A stretch of DNA of 14,921 bases from an uncultured Acetatifactor sp. (GTDB lineage Bacteria > Bacillota > Clostridia > Lachnospirales > Lachnospiraceae). The translations under genes and the position numbers were made by a program. The stretch spans positions 1 through 14,921 of the forward strand of contig CAQUWW010000075.1 of the NCBI GenBank assembly GCA_948896875.1, written 5' to 3'. How positions within the stretch are numbered: the stretch's first letter is position 1; each line of letters opens with the position of its first letter. Positions 1 through 6,498 of the stretch are shown here, piece by piece. The notes beneath the pieces are model-generated. The model was not told the origin of the DNA and ran no database searches. It saw only the letters and a program-made list of their open reading frames with translations.

Positions 1-131
1 AAAGCATTGCCTCCTTCACCACAGGGGATTTGTATGACCATCATGATGCGGAAGGCTTTATCAATCTGTTCGGACTGTCCTGTAAAGTCCGGGCCATGAA
101 GATGAGCGAGCAGAACCAGCAGCTTTTCTAA
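1..131 (+). CDS. argG: Argininosuccinate synthase, C-terminal end (partial, 5' end outside window)
   Basis: Only the last 42 codons are present; reading from base 3 the frame ends at TAA 129-131. Argininosuccinate synthase joins citrulline and aspartate using ATP in arginine biosynthesis in the cytosol. The visible tail contains SIASFTTGDLYDHHDAEGF and then INLFGL and KVRAM. This matches the tail I recall for bacterial ArgG, where a DL(Y/F)-x-H-x-DAEGFI-x-LxGLP-x-KVRA segment closes the C-terminal oligomerisation region. The ATP-binding and substrate-binding parts lie outside the window, so the call rests on this short tail alone. The next gene on the same strand starts 39 bases downstream and no terminator hairpin is visible between them, so the two may be co-transcribed. 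Confidence 0.75.
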   Translation, partial: SIASFTTGDLYDHHDAEGFINLFGLSCKVRAMKMSEQNQQLF

Positions 132-169
132 TCCGGAAAAGCCTGTACATTTTGGAGGTTCCAATTTAT

Positions 170-442
170 ATGACTTTATTCATGCTCTACTTTGTAATCA
201 TCAATATAGTTGGCTTTGCTCTCATGGGCATAGATAAAAAAAGAGCCATCCGGGGTGCCTGGCGCATCTCGGAGGCTTCTTTCTTTCTCACTGCCGTTCT
301 GGGCGGCGCTTTGGGCTGCACTCTGGGAATGCACCGCTTCCGCCATAAGACAAGACACTGGTATTTCCGATACGGTTTACCGACTATTTTTGTTGTGGAA
401 CTTTTGCTGTTCCTCTTTTGTCGAAAGGCATTATCCCCCTGA
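170..442 (+). CDS. DUF1294 family small membrane protein
   Basis: A 90-residue protein with three hydrophobic segments (about residues 3-19, 38-55 and 70-86). Between the first two is the family's conserved MGIDKK(R/K)A...WRI(S/P)E stretch, and a basic MHRFRHKTRHWYF segment follows the second. These are the signature features of DUF1294 inner-membrane proteins, whose biochemical role is unknown. The chosen start is ATG 170. It has GGAGG at 154-158, 11 bases upstream, which is slightly long spacing. An alternative TTG at 152 would overlap that ribosome site and is unlikely. It lies 39 bases after argG on the same strand. Its stop is followed by 68 bases with no clear terminator before the convergent DegV gene ends. 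Confidence 0.75.
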   Translation: MTLFMLYFVIINIVGFALMGIDKKRAIRGAWRISEASFFLTAVLGGALGCTLGMHRFRHKTRHWYFRYGLPTIFVVELLLFLFCRKALSP

Positions 443-510
443 TCAAAGGCACCCGTTCTGTACTGCCGGGCATCGGTCCGGAAAGTGCTGACCTTCCACA
501 TCCTGCTGTC

Positions 511-1347
511 TCACGTGGTCACAATCACACCGCCGTCATTGGCATACATACTGCTGATGCCTCTGGTATCCATAATAATGCATTCTTTGAATCTGGCTTT
601 CTCCAGAATCTGATTTTTGACCTGTTCCGCTCTGGCCGGCGCATTGCAATGGGTGATAATCAGCCTGCGCTCACCGGAATTCTTCACCTCCCCGGCCGCC
701 AGTTCCGCCAGCTTACTCAATGCTTTCTTTATTCCGATGGTCTGGCTGCGCTGAATGATTTCTCCTTTGGAGGATGCCATCACCGGCTTGATGTTCAATG
801 TGGAGGCTACCAGCGCTTTCACCCCGGACAAGCGGCCATTTTTACGCAGTGTTTCCAGATTGTCCAGCACAAAATAGGTGTGAATGCTGTCCCGAAATGC
901 CTCGATTTTTTCCACAATCTTCTCAAAAGAAAGCCCGGCTTCCTCCAGCTCCATCAGTTTCAGGGCAATCTGTGTCTCTCCCCCGCTGGCCGATTCGGAA
1001 TCGATCACATGAATCTGCTTTTTCCCGTATTTTTCATGATACAGCTTTTTCCCCAGCTCCGCGCTGTTATAGCTGCCGCTTAAATGAGAGGAAAGCGTCA
1101 CGGCATACACATGCTCTGCCGAATCGGCATAACTTTCCAGGAACCGTTCCGGAGAAGGACAGGAGGATTTGGGACATTTGGGACATTCTGCCACCTTTCT
1201 CAGAAATTCTGCCTGGTCAAAGGTCTCGTCGTCCATTCTGCAATACTCTCCTACTTCCAGCCCCAGAGGTACTCTCTCCAATCTTTTATCCTGCCCCAGC
1301 TCCTCCGGCAGCTCGCAGCAGCTATCCACTATAATTTTATAGCTCAT
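511..1347 (-). CDS. DegV family fatty-acid-binding protein
   Basis: A 278-residue DegV (EDD-fold) protein. Family members bind a long-chain fatty acid between two domains. Some (FakB) present it to the kinase FakA, but no fakA is visible here. Supporting features are the N-terminal KIIVDSCCELP strand with its ligand-site serine region, SSHLSGSYNSA in the middle, DSESASGG, and the family's TLETLRKNGRLS...LNIKPV segment. A short Cys-rich CPKCPKSSCPSP stretch replaces the usual TSxPS loop and may be a subfamily trait. Start: ATG 1347 is preceded by GGAGAG at suitable spacing. An in-frame upstream ATG at 1407 lies inside the repeat-rich leader and lacks a ribosome site. The leader (1348-1510) and the promoter at 1515-1543 are described separately. 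It appears to be transcribed alone. Confidence 0.85.
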   Translation of the reverse strand: MSYKIIVDSCCELPEELGQDKRLERVPLGLEVGEYCRMDDETFDQAEFLRKVAECPKCPKSSCPSPERFLESYADSAEHVYAVTLSSHLSGSYNSAELGKKLYHEKYGKKQIHVIDSESASGGETQIALKLMELEEAGLSFEKIVEKIEAFRDSIHTYFVLDNLETLRKNGRLSGVKALVASTLNIKPVMASSKGEIIQRSQTIGIKKALSKLAELAAGEVKNSGERRLIITHCNAPARAEQVKNQILEKARFKECIIMDTRGISSMYANDGGVIVTT

Positions 1348-1373
1348 ACTTTTCTCTCCAATCCGCTTTCTCT

Positions 1374-1443
1374 GATTCCAGAGTCTAAAACAAGATTCCA
1401 GAATCAAAGTTATATAATAGAATCACAGGGCAGATTCTATTAT
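1374..1443. repeat. Cluster of GATTC/GAATC palindromes in the degV leader
   Basis: Three palindromic elements made from the same 5-mer. GATTCCAGAGTC lies at 1374-1385 and GATTCCAGAATC at 1394-1405, starting exactly 20 bases apart. An 11-bp perfect inverted repeat follows (ATAATAGAATC 1414-1424 and GATTCTATTAT 1433-1443, loop of 8). Half-sites face each other with two-base or eight-base centres. The 20-bp phasing suggests a multi-site operator, although the elements could instead fold in the degV RNA leader. Seen directly; function is inferred. Confidence 0.55.
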
Positions 1444-1514
1444 CAAAATTATATAGTATAAAAAACAAAATATTTCGACATTGTCTTTGTTCTACATGGT
1501 TTTTAATACTATAT

Positions 1515-1543
1515 ATAATAGCATGTATTACGCGGTATGTAAA
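1515..1543 (-). promoter_or_regulatory. Putative sigma-A promoter for the DegV gene
   Basis: On the minus strand, TTTACA (1538-1543) and TATTAT (1515-1520) are separated by 17 bases, close to the sigma-A consensus TTGACA/TATAAT. Transcription would begin near 1508 and give a leader of about 160 bases before ATG 1347. A perfect 13-bp palindrome lies just upstream of the -35 box. The region is AT-rich, so a chance match is possible. Confidence 0.5.
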
Positions 1544-1551
1544 GAAAATTT

Positions 1552-1564
1552 TTGTGAGTCACAA
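1552..1564. promoter_or_regulatory. 13-bp palindrome upstream of the degV -35 box
   Basis: TTGTGAGTCACAA is perfectly palindromic around a single central base. It lies 8 bases upstream of the -35 hexamer at 1538-1543 and 14 bases after the TIR-TPR stop codon. It could be a regulator-binding site for degV or a very short 3' stem of the TIR gene. The adjoining A/T run makes a weak terminator conceivable. No named regulator can be assigned. Confidence 0.35.
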
Positions 1565-1578
1565 TCTCTTGTACCCGG

Positions 1579-2813
1579 CTATTCTTCCCACTGCGCAGCC
1601 AGAGAAAAATACTCCTGTGCCCTGGCTGAATCGCCTTCGTCGCTGCTGAGGGCGCCCAATCTCTTATAGACAAAGGAAAGGTCACGCCGCGCCCGTACTG
1701 TCCCGTTTTCATTCGCAAGCTGTCTGCGCAGTTCCAAACTTTGCAGATAATACTCCCTTGCCTCTGCCAGTCTGCCCTCTGTCTTGCTGAGATTGCCCAG
1801 GTTGTTATAGCTGACGGAAAGATCTCGCCGCGCCTGGACCGTCCCGGTCTCCTCTGCAAGTTGTTTGCGCAGATTAAAACTTTGCAGGTAATAGTGTACC
1901 GCCTCGTTTAACCTGCCCTCTGCTTTGCTGAGCTCGCCAAGGCTGTTATAGCTGAAAGCAAGATCTCGTCGCGCCTGGACCGTCTTTGCCTTCTTCACAA
2001 GCTGTCTGCGCAGCTTCAAGCCTTGCAGATAATACTCCTTTGCCCCAGCCAGATTTCCTTCTGCCTCACTGATTCCGCCCAGACGTTCATAACTGACGGA
2101 AAGGTCCCGCCAGGCCTGCACTGTTCCAGTTTCTTCTACAAGTTGTTTCAATATCTCCAAACCTTGCTGATAGTAGTCCTGTGCCTCAGTCAGCTTCCTC
2201 TCCGTCTCACTGATGATGCCCAGTACTCCATAACAGACAGCCAGATCACGCCGCACATGCACCGTTCCGAGTTCCTCCACAAGCTGTTTGGTCAGATGTA
2301 AGCTTTGCAGATAAAAGTCCTTCGCCTCTGCCAGACGGCATTCTGCCTCACTGATCTCTCCCAGCTTACTATAGCAGAGCGATAAGTCCCGCCGCGCCTC
2401 TGCCGTTCCGCTTTCTTCCAAAAGCTGTTTAGACAGCTCCAGTTCCAGAAGATAATAGTCCTTTGCTTTATCCAGACTGCCCTCCGCCTTACTGATATTA
2501 CCCAGGTTGTTATAACTGATTAAAAGGTCACGCCGCGCCTCTGCCGTCCTATTTTCCTTTAAAAACTGTTTGGACAGCTCCTGATTTTGCATGTAATACT
2601 CCTTTGCCTCGGTCAGCTTTCCCTCCGCATGACAAATATCGCCCAGCTTGTTATAGCTGGCCGAGAAGCACTGCCTGGCCTTTAGACTTCCATATGCATC
2701 AACCAGCTGATTGCTGACATTCTGCATTTGCTGATAGGTCTGTTTCGCGGAAGACAGTTCAGCCAGCTCTTGTTGATAGTCCCCCAGAGCCCATAAGGCA
2801 CTTACCCAGTCAA
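1579..2813 (-). repeat. Tandem 141-bp (47-residue) TPR-like coding repeats
   Basis: Inside the TIR-TPR gene, the segment encoding (A)RRDL recurs at 1685, 1826, 1967, 2108, 2249, 2390 and 2531. The spacing is exactly 141 bases, with a degenerate copy at 2672 and a probable one at 2813. Each unit reads roughly RRDLxxSYxxLGxxSxAEG, then LxxAxxYYLQxLxLxxQL, then xExGTVQA. That is a helical-hairpin unit longer than the 34-residue TPR and the 42-residue kinesin-light-chain type. No indel disturbs the phase across the array. Confidence 0.85.
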
Positions 2814-3975
2814 GTCCGTCTCTCTCCGTCCCGCTCTCCCTGTACCGTACCTGCCATAGATTTACCAGTTTTTCCTGCCAGCCCACAGCCGTATAGTAAT
2901 TGCGCTCCACGCCCTCGCCTCCCCGATACATGGCTACCAGCTTTTTCATGGCCTCAGGCAGGCCGTCCTCCGCCGCACCGGTGATGAGGGACAACGCGCG
3001 AGAACGGTCTACCTCCACGTCGATACCATTTAAATAGGCCAGTCCGATGAAGAAATTGTGCTCCAGGGAACCGTCATTCTCCCGGATTGCCAGTTTCTGC
3101 ACCGCCTCCAACAATGCGGCGGAAAGGGCGGACGCATCATGAGCATCGGCACAGGGTGGAATATCCCGGAATGATTGTTGCAGAACTTCTTTGTCAGTAG
3201 GCACCAGCTCCACCGGAAGAATAGGCTTGCCGGATTTCTTTGCTTCCGGGTATTCCAGAGACATAACATAATTCCCCGGTTCCACAATGTTAGGTGTTAC
3301 CGCCAACGTAAAAAGCTGACACTTGCCCAGGGCATCGGCAATGGCGTCATTGAAATTCTCCCCCGGCGTGAGAAATTCATCATACCAGATAGCAATATCC
3401 CGGCAGAAATCATTTTTGTGGATCAGTTTCATCAGCTTCTGAGCATATTTGCGGTCCTTTTTACGGTAACTCAGAAACACATAAGCGTCAAAAGCCGCCC
3501 GGACCTTCTCCGCCAGCTCGTCGCCCACAAGCACGGAGGCCAAAAACTTCTCCAGCTTTTCCTCGTAGGGCAGAGCTGTAGGATCCGGATCGTGCTTATT
3601 CAGCATCTGTAAATCACCACACTGCTCATTAAAGGAGCTCTCCAATCCGTCCTCCTGCATGAGAGGAAGGACAGGGATATGATGCTCCATGGCAAATGAA
3701 AACTCCACATCCCGCGCCCGATTAGGCTGATACAGGAATCGGCTGGTGACGGGAATCACGATCAACTGCATTTGTTCCAGTTCCCGCAGAAGGTCCTCCT
3801 GGTCCGTGACCGACAATGGCTCTTCATCATAATAAATAGCGCAGTTTTGGGTTTTCAGAATATCAGCGAAAATATCCGCCATGTATACTGGCATGTCCGC
3901 CGGGTGACCGGTAAAATAGACTCTTGGCTTGCCCTGAGGGCTGGAACCTCCTCGGGTATGGTAAATCAGTTTCAT
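1579..3975 (-). CDS. Tandem TIR domain protein with Sel1-like and TPR-type repeats
   Basis: A 798-residue soluble protein with no signal peptide or membrane segment. Domain order: TIR-like domain 1 (about 16-150), TIR domain 2 (about 161-260, FLSYRKKDR at 167-175), Sel1-like helices (about 305-370), then about nine TPR-like units to the C terminus. The TIR halves align without gaps: V76T/V226T, E91/E241 and the xPVLP/KPILP strand at 101/251, all offset by exactly 150. E241 and E91 sit where NAD-cleaving TIR domains keep their catalytic Glu, so NADase or cyclic ADP-ribose synthase activity is possible but not shown. Bacterial TIR domains often act in phage defence, with repeats serving as sensor or scaffold. 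ATG 3975 has GGAGAA seven bases upstream. No defence partner gene is adjacent, so it appears to work alone or with distant genes. The domain calls are strong; the role is inferred. Confidence 0.85.
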   Translation of the reverse strand: MKLIYHTRGGSSPQGKPRVYFTGHPADMPVYMADIFADILKTQNCAIYYDEEPLSVTDQEDLLRELEQMQLIVIPVTSRFLYQPNRARDVEFSFAMEHHIPVLPLMQEDGLESSFNEQCGDLQMLNKHDPDPTALPYEEKLEKFLASVLVGDELAEKVRAAFDAYVFLSYRKKDRKYAQKLMKLIHKNDFCRDIAIWYDEFLTPGENFNDAIADALGKCQLFTLAVTPNIVEPGNYVMSLEYPEAKKSGKPILPVELVPTDKEVLQQSFRDIPPCADAHDASALSAALLEAVQKLAIRENDGSLEHNFFIGLAYLNGIDVEVDRSRALSLITGAAEDGLPEAMKKLVAMYRGGEGVERNYYTAVGWQEKLVNLWQVRYRESGTERDGLDWVSALWALGDYQQELAELSSAKQTYQQMQNVSNQLVDAYGSLKARQCFSASYNKLGDICHAEGKLTEAKEYYMQNQELSKQFLKENRTAEARRDLLISYNNLGNISKAEGSLDKAKDYYLLELELSKQLLEESGTAEARRDLSLCYSKLGEISEAECRLAEAKDFYLQSLHLTKQLVEELGTVHVRRDLAVCYGVLGIISETERKLTEAQDYYQQGLEILKQLVEETGTVQAWRDLSVSYERLGGISEAEGNLAGAKEYYLQGLKLRRQLVKKAKTVQARRDLAFSYNSLGELSKAEGRLNEAVHYYLQSFNLRKQLAEETGTVQARRDLSVSYNNLGNLSKTEGRLAEAREYYLQSLELRRQLANENGTVRARRDLSFVYKRLGALSSDEGDSARAQEYFSLAAQWEE

Positions 3976-4026
3976 AATAATTCTCCTTCATGTGTTTTCA
4001 CATTTTTGCAAAAGTTTCTCATGAAC

Positions 4027-4055
4027 TTGACCCCCCTCAAAACCTCTGCTATAAT
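4027..4055 (+). promoter_or_regulatory. Sigma-A promoter for the DUF5721 gene
   Basis: TTGACC (4027-4032) and a perfect TATAAT (4050-4055) are separated by 17 bases, giving a near-consensus vegetative promoter. The expected start site is near 4062, about 50 bases before ATG 4114. The promoter sits in the 138-base gap between this gene and the divergent TIR-TPR gene, for which no comparably good promoter is visible. Confidence 0.75.
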
Positions 4056-4113
4056 GAATTCCTGTCAATGTTCCGGCAAATGCAGCCATGCTCACAGAAA
4101 GGACTCGTTATTT

Positions 4114-4608
4114 ATGATTGCACTGCAGATCACTTCCATGAAACAATTTATGCATCATCTCCTGGTGGCCGACACTTTTGAACCTTTTCTGCTGGAAGAA
4201 GCCGTCATAGGCGCAGCTTCCACTTTTACTCTGGACGGACATGTGAATGCCGAATTCTATGGCGCCGATGACGCCGATAAACCCTCCTGGGAATTCCGCC
4301 CCTGGAGTGAACTAAAAGGGCTGTGTTTTGACCTGGTGAAAGGCAAACGCACACCCCTGTTCTTTCGTTTCGTTCTGCACCTGATGCCTGAAAAGACTGC
4401 GGCCCTGCTGCAAAAAGAGGGCTGCGATGTGGACCCTTCCCAGGTGAAAGCTCTGGTACTGAATATTCGTTATGACGGTTCCAAAGCCGTACTTACCACC
4501 GGAACCGCTTTCCACACCTTCCTTCTGTCCAAAGAGCCGGACGCCATCTGGGACAGAGCCCTGAAAAAGTATCTGGACGGCAAAGGAATTCCCTGCGAAG
4601 AGATCTGA
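4114..4608 (+). CDS. DUF5721 family protein
   Basis: A 164-residue soluble protein that I recognise as the Lachnospiraceae DUF5721 family from its opening MIALQITSMKQFMHHLLVAD and the following TFEPFLLEEAVIGAA segment. The family's function is unknown and I see no catalytic motif. It is largely mixed alpha/beta, with a WxFRPWSELK stretch and an FRFVLHL strand. Start: ATG 4114 agrees with the family N terminus and has AGAAAGGA about 10 bases upstream. The open frame extends upstream to 3772, but that part overlaps the TIR-TPR gene and the promoter, so it is not coding. Transcription probably comes from the promoter at 4027-4055. It converges on spoVAE with only 11 bases between the stop codons. 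Confidence 0.75.
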   Translation: MIALQITSMKQFMHHLLVADTFEPFLLEEAVIGAASTFTLDGHVNAEFYGADDADKPSWEFRPWSELKGLCFDLVKGKRTPLFFRFVLHLMPEKTAALLQKEGCDVDPSQVKALVLNIRYDGSKAVLTTGTAFHTFLLSKEPDAIWDRALKKYLDGKGIPCEEI

Positions 4609-4619
4609 TCTTGCAGCCG

Positions 4620-4979
4620 TCAGCTTTTCATCCTGGGCTTGAATACCAGGCTTGCCAGATAGCCGAAAATCAAGGCTGCGGCCGTTCCCACGGCTCCCGC
4701 TTTGAACCCTCCCGCGAACAGTCCCAGCAGTCCCTGTTCATCCACAGCTTCTTTCACGCCCTTCATCAACACGTTTCCAAAGCCCAGAAGAGGTACGCTG
4801 GCTCCGGCTCCTGCAAATTCCTGAAAGGGTGCATACCACCCCAGAAAGCCGATAACCGTTCCGGTCACCACCAACAGCACCATAATGCGGCCCGGCATCA
4901 GCTTGGTCTTCTCCATCAGAATCTGTACCAGGGCACAAATCAATCCGCCTACCCAAAAGGCATTTACATAATCCATCAT
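4620..4979 (-). CDS. spoVAE: Stage V sporulation protein AE
   Basis: A 119-residue, very hydrophobic protein with about four membrane segments. It matches SpoVAE (SpoVAEb-type): MDYVNAFWVGGLICALVQI at the N terminus, KTKLMPGRIMVL, FAGAGASVPLLGFGN, and a closing GTAAALIFGYLASL. SpoVA proteins act in the inner forespore membrane, moving dipicolinic acid into the forespore and out on germination. ATG 4979 has GGAG eight bases upstream; a second ATG follows at once. The gene usually sits directly after spoVAC and spoVAD, but here the upstream neighbour is a kinase-like gene 124 bases away. spoVAD lies 3.6 kb off and spoVAC is missing. A poor sigma-G-like pair (TGAAAG 5057-5062, CATAATT 5031-5037, 19-base spacing) is visible, too weak to call as a promoter. 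Confidence 0.9.
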   Translation of the reverse strand: MMDYVNAFWVGGLICALVQILMEKTKLMPGRIMVLLVVTGTVIGFLGWYAPFQEFAGAGASVPLLGFGNVLMKGVKEAVDEQGLLGLFAGGFKAGAVGTAAALIFGYLASLVFKPRMKS

Positions 4980-5103
4980 TTGACCTGCTCCTTTTTCTAA
5001 ACCTACTTTCAGTATCCTTCAAATGATGAAAATTATGCAAAATACGGCATGTTTTTCTTTCAAATCTGTTCCGGCGGATTGCTGTTTCCAGCTGTCCACT
5101 CCT

Positions 5104-5601
5104 TCAAATCAAAGATGCCGCCAGCTGGACGATCTCCCGAATCTGCATTCCATGACACGGAATCGTCTTGTGTGCATATTTCTCGTAAAGCGGGACACGT
5201 TCCGCATATAAATCCGCCAGACTTTGGCCCGGCCTCAAAGTAACTCCCCGCGCATTCAGATCTCCCAGACGCTCCGCCACTTCCTCCAGAGGAAGCTGCA
5301 GATACACCACCGTTCCCTGCGTCCGCAAATGTTCCATGGCTTCCCTGCCATAAACCACACTTCCGCCGGTGGCAACAACGCTTCGCTGTAATTTCAGCGA
5401 AGCGTTGACTTCATTTTCAATCTTCCAGAAGCCCTCCACACCATACTCCTCAATAAGCTCATGCAGAAGCCTTCCATATTTTTCCTGAATAACCAGATCC
5501 GAATCCACAAACCGATAGCCGATTCGTTTCGCCAGGACCACTCCCACAGTACTCTTCCCTGCCCCCGGCATACCAATCAGAATCACATTGTCCTTTCCCA
5601 T
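5104..5601 (-). CDS. Shikimate kinase-like small-molecule kinase
   Basis: A 165-residue P-loop kinase of the shikimate kinase fold, which phosphorylates shikimate at the 3-OH in chorismate synthesis. Visible features: Walker A GMPGAGKST (10-18), FVDSD (31-35), ATGGS (77-81), lid arginine R118 in LNARGV, and ER-x-PLYEKYA (R135). Where true shikimate kinases have FRxxE with a shikimate-binding Arg, this protein reads F58-W59-K60-I61-E62, so that Arg is absent. The GDL-x-RGV-L and LADLYAER segments suggest a clostridial subfamily whose substrate may differ. Start: ATG 5601, with GAGGAA upstream, follows the ridA stop by 11 bases. An upstream in-frame start at 5643 would overlap ridA and is unneeded. 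It is the third gene of the operon read from the promoter at 6315-6343. I give no aroK symbol because of the Arg loss. Confidence 0.7.
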   Translation of the reverse strand: MGKDNVILIGMPGAGKSTVGVVLAKRIGYRFVDSDLVIQEKYGRLLHELIEEYGVEGFWKIENEVNASLKLQRSVVATGGSVVYGREAMEHLRTQGTVVYLQLPLEEVAERLGDLNARGVTLRPGQSLADLYAERVPLYEKYAHKTIPCHGMQIREIVQLAASLI

Positions 5602-5612
5602 GTCCGTTCCTC

Positions 5613-5987
5613 TTACAGCGCCGCGATGACTTCCACCTCGCACAGCACATTCTTCGGCAGCGTCTTCACAGCCACACAGCTTCTGGCCGGCTTCTCGGTA
5701 AAATACTTCGCATACACTTCATTAAAAGCGGCGAAATCCCCCATATCCGCCAGGAAGCAGGTGGTCTTCACCACATTTTCATAACTGCTCCCCGCTTCCG
5801 CAAGAAGAGCTCCCACATTCTTCATCACCAGCTCCGCCTGGGCGGTGATATCCTCTCCCTCGATATTTCCCGTGGCAGGATTGATGGGAATCTGTCCGGA
5901 TGCAAACAACATACCGTTCGCAATGATTCCCTGTGAATAAGGTCCGATGGCCGCAGGGGCCTTGTCCGTTGAAATTTTCCTTAACAT
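5613..5987 (-). CDS. ridA: RidA family enamine/imine deaminase
   Basis: A 124-residue Rid protein. RidA hydrolyses the reactive 2-aminoacrylate and related enamines formed by PLP enzymes such as threonine dehydratase, protecting cytosolic enzymes. The family landmarks are present: AIGPYSQ (Y17), ASGQIP (S30), the catalytic arginine R102 in KPARSCV, and E117 in CEVEVIA. Length is typical. These residues place it in the deaminating RidA subgroup rather than an inactive paralogue. ATG 5987 is preceded by GAGAGGAAAAAAT. It is the middle gene of a three-gene operon, 27 bases after the upstream gene and 11 bases before the kinase-like gene. Confidence 0.9.
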   Translation of the reverse strand: MLRKISTDKAPAAIGPYSQGIIANGMLFASGQIPINPATGNIEGEDITAQAELVMKNVGALLAEAGSSYENVVKTTCFLADMGDFAAFNEVYAKYFTEKPARSCVAVKTLPKNVLCEVEVIAAL

Positions 5988-6014
5988 ATTTTTTCCTCTC
6001 TTTCTTTTGGGTTC

Positions 6015-6263
6015 TTATTTCTTATCTGTTTCAGGTTCGTCGAACTCCACTGTCACATAATATCCTCTGGCATTCTCGATTACATCCGTCACAACACCTT
6101 CCGCACTCTTTAATCTGTCCCGGAACGGAATATTGGCAGACATGGCAATGGCCGGGTCTATCACGTAATAATAATTACTGGGAAGCACTCCTTCTGTCAC
6201 CGTGATTCTCTGTCCCGGCTCCACAAGCCCCGGCCGCTCCATTTTAAATTCCATTTTTCTCAA
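6015..6263 (-). CDS. Small conserved protein of unknown function, TTG start
   Basis: An 82-residue soluble protein that I do not recognise. It has the pattern RPGLVEPGQRITVTEGV, then YYYVIDPAIAM, FRDRLKSAEG and ENARGYYVTVEFDEPE. It looks like a compact beta-rich protein. Start choice: AAAGGGGG lies seven bases before TTG 6263. The nearest ATG, 6254, would sit 16 bases from it, so TTG is preferred and gives MRKMEFKME at the N terminus. It is the first gene of the operon continuing into ridA and the kinase-like gene, with a promoter at 6315-6343. Its role may relate to its partners, but nothing in the sequence shows how. Confidence 0.6.
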   Translation of the reverse strand: MRKMEFKMERPGLVEPGQRITVTEGVLPSNYYYVIDPAIAMSANIPFRDRLKSAEGVVTDVIENARGYYVTVEFDEPETDKK

Positions 6264-6314
6264 ATGGATTCCCCCTTTCCCGACTCCCGGATAACCGCCT
6301 GAGATTCTTTCCCT

Positions 6315-6343
6315 ATTCTAACACGGCCCTGAATATATTACAA
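6315..6343 (-). promoter_or_regulatory. Promoter for the TTG-protein/ridA/kinase operon
   Basis: On the minus strand, TTGTAA (6338-6343) and TAGAAT (6315-6320) are spaced by 17 bases. This is a good sigma-A match, placing the start near 6308 and about 45 bases before TTG 6263. It lies back-to-back with the plus-strand promoter at 6368-6396, so the two divergent units share a control region of about 80 bases. Confidence 0.65.
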
Positions 6344-6367
6344 GAAAAACGCATCCCATAATTTATA

Positions 6368-6396
6368 TTGTATTTTCCATCTGCTTCCTATATAAT
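6368..6396 (+). promoter_or_regulatory. Promoter for the GT-C membrane protein pair
   Basis: TTGTAT (6368-6373) and a perfect TATAAT (6391-6396) are separated by 17 bases. The start would be near 6403, giving a leader of about 95 bases to the TTG start at 6499. The two -35 boxes of the divergent promoters are 24 bases apart. Confidence 0.65.
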
Positions 6397-6498
6397 GAAG
6401 CATATCCGCAACCGTATCCTGTTCTGCCCGACTTGTTCTCTATCCGCAGATATTGGATCCGGTATGTTGCGGACCAGAAAACAAACAGGAGGCCTCCC

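Noticed and set aside
418..1083. 221-codon open frame on the plus strand
   Set aside because: It lies antisense to the DegV gene, has no ribosome site and encodes no recognisable domain.
1685..2680. Regularly spaced repeats resembling a CRISPR array
   Set aside because: The 141-bp period stays in frame and encodes TPR-like units; there are no short identical repeats with unique spacers.
5031..5062. Sigma-G-like promoter before spoVAE
   Set aside because: The boxes match only partly and their 19-base spacing is outside the usual 17-18, so it is mentioned only in the gene entry.
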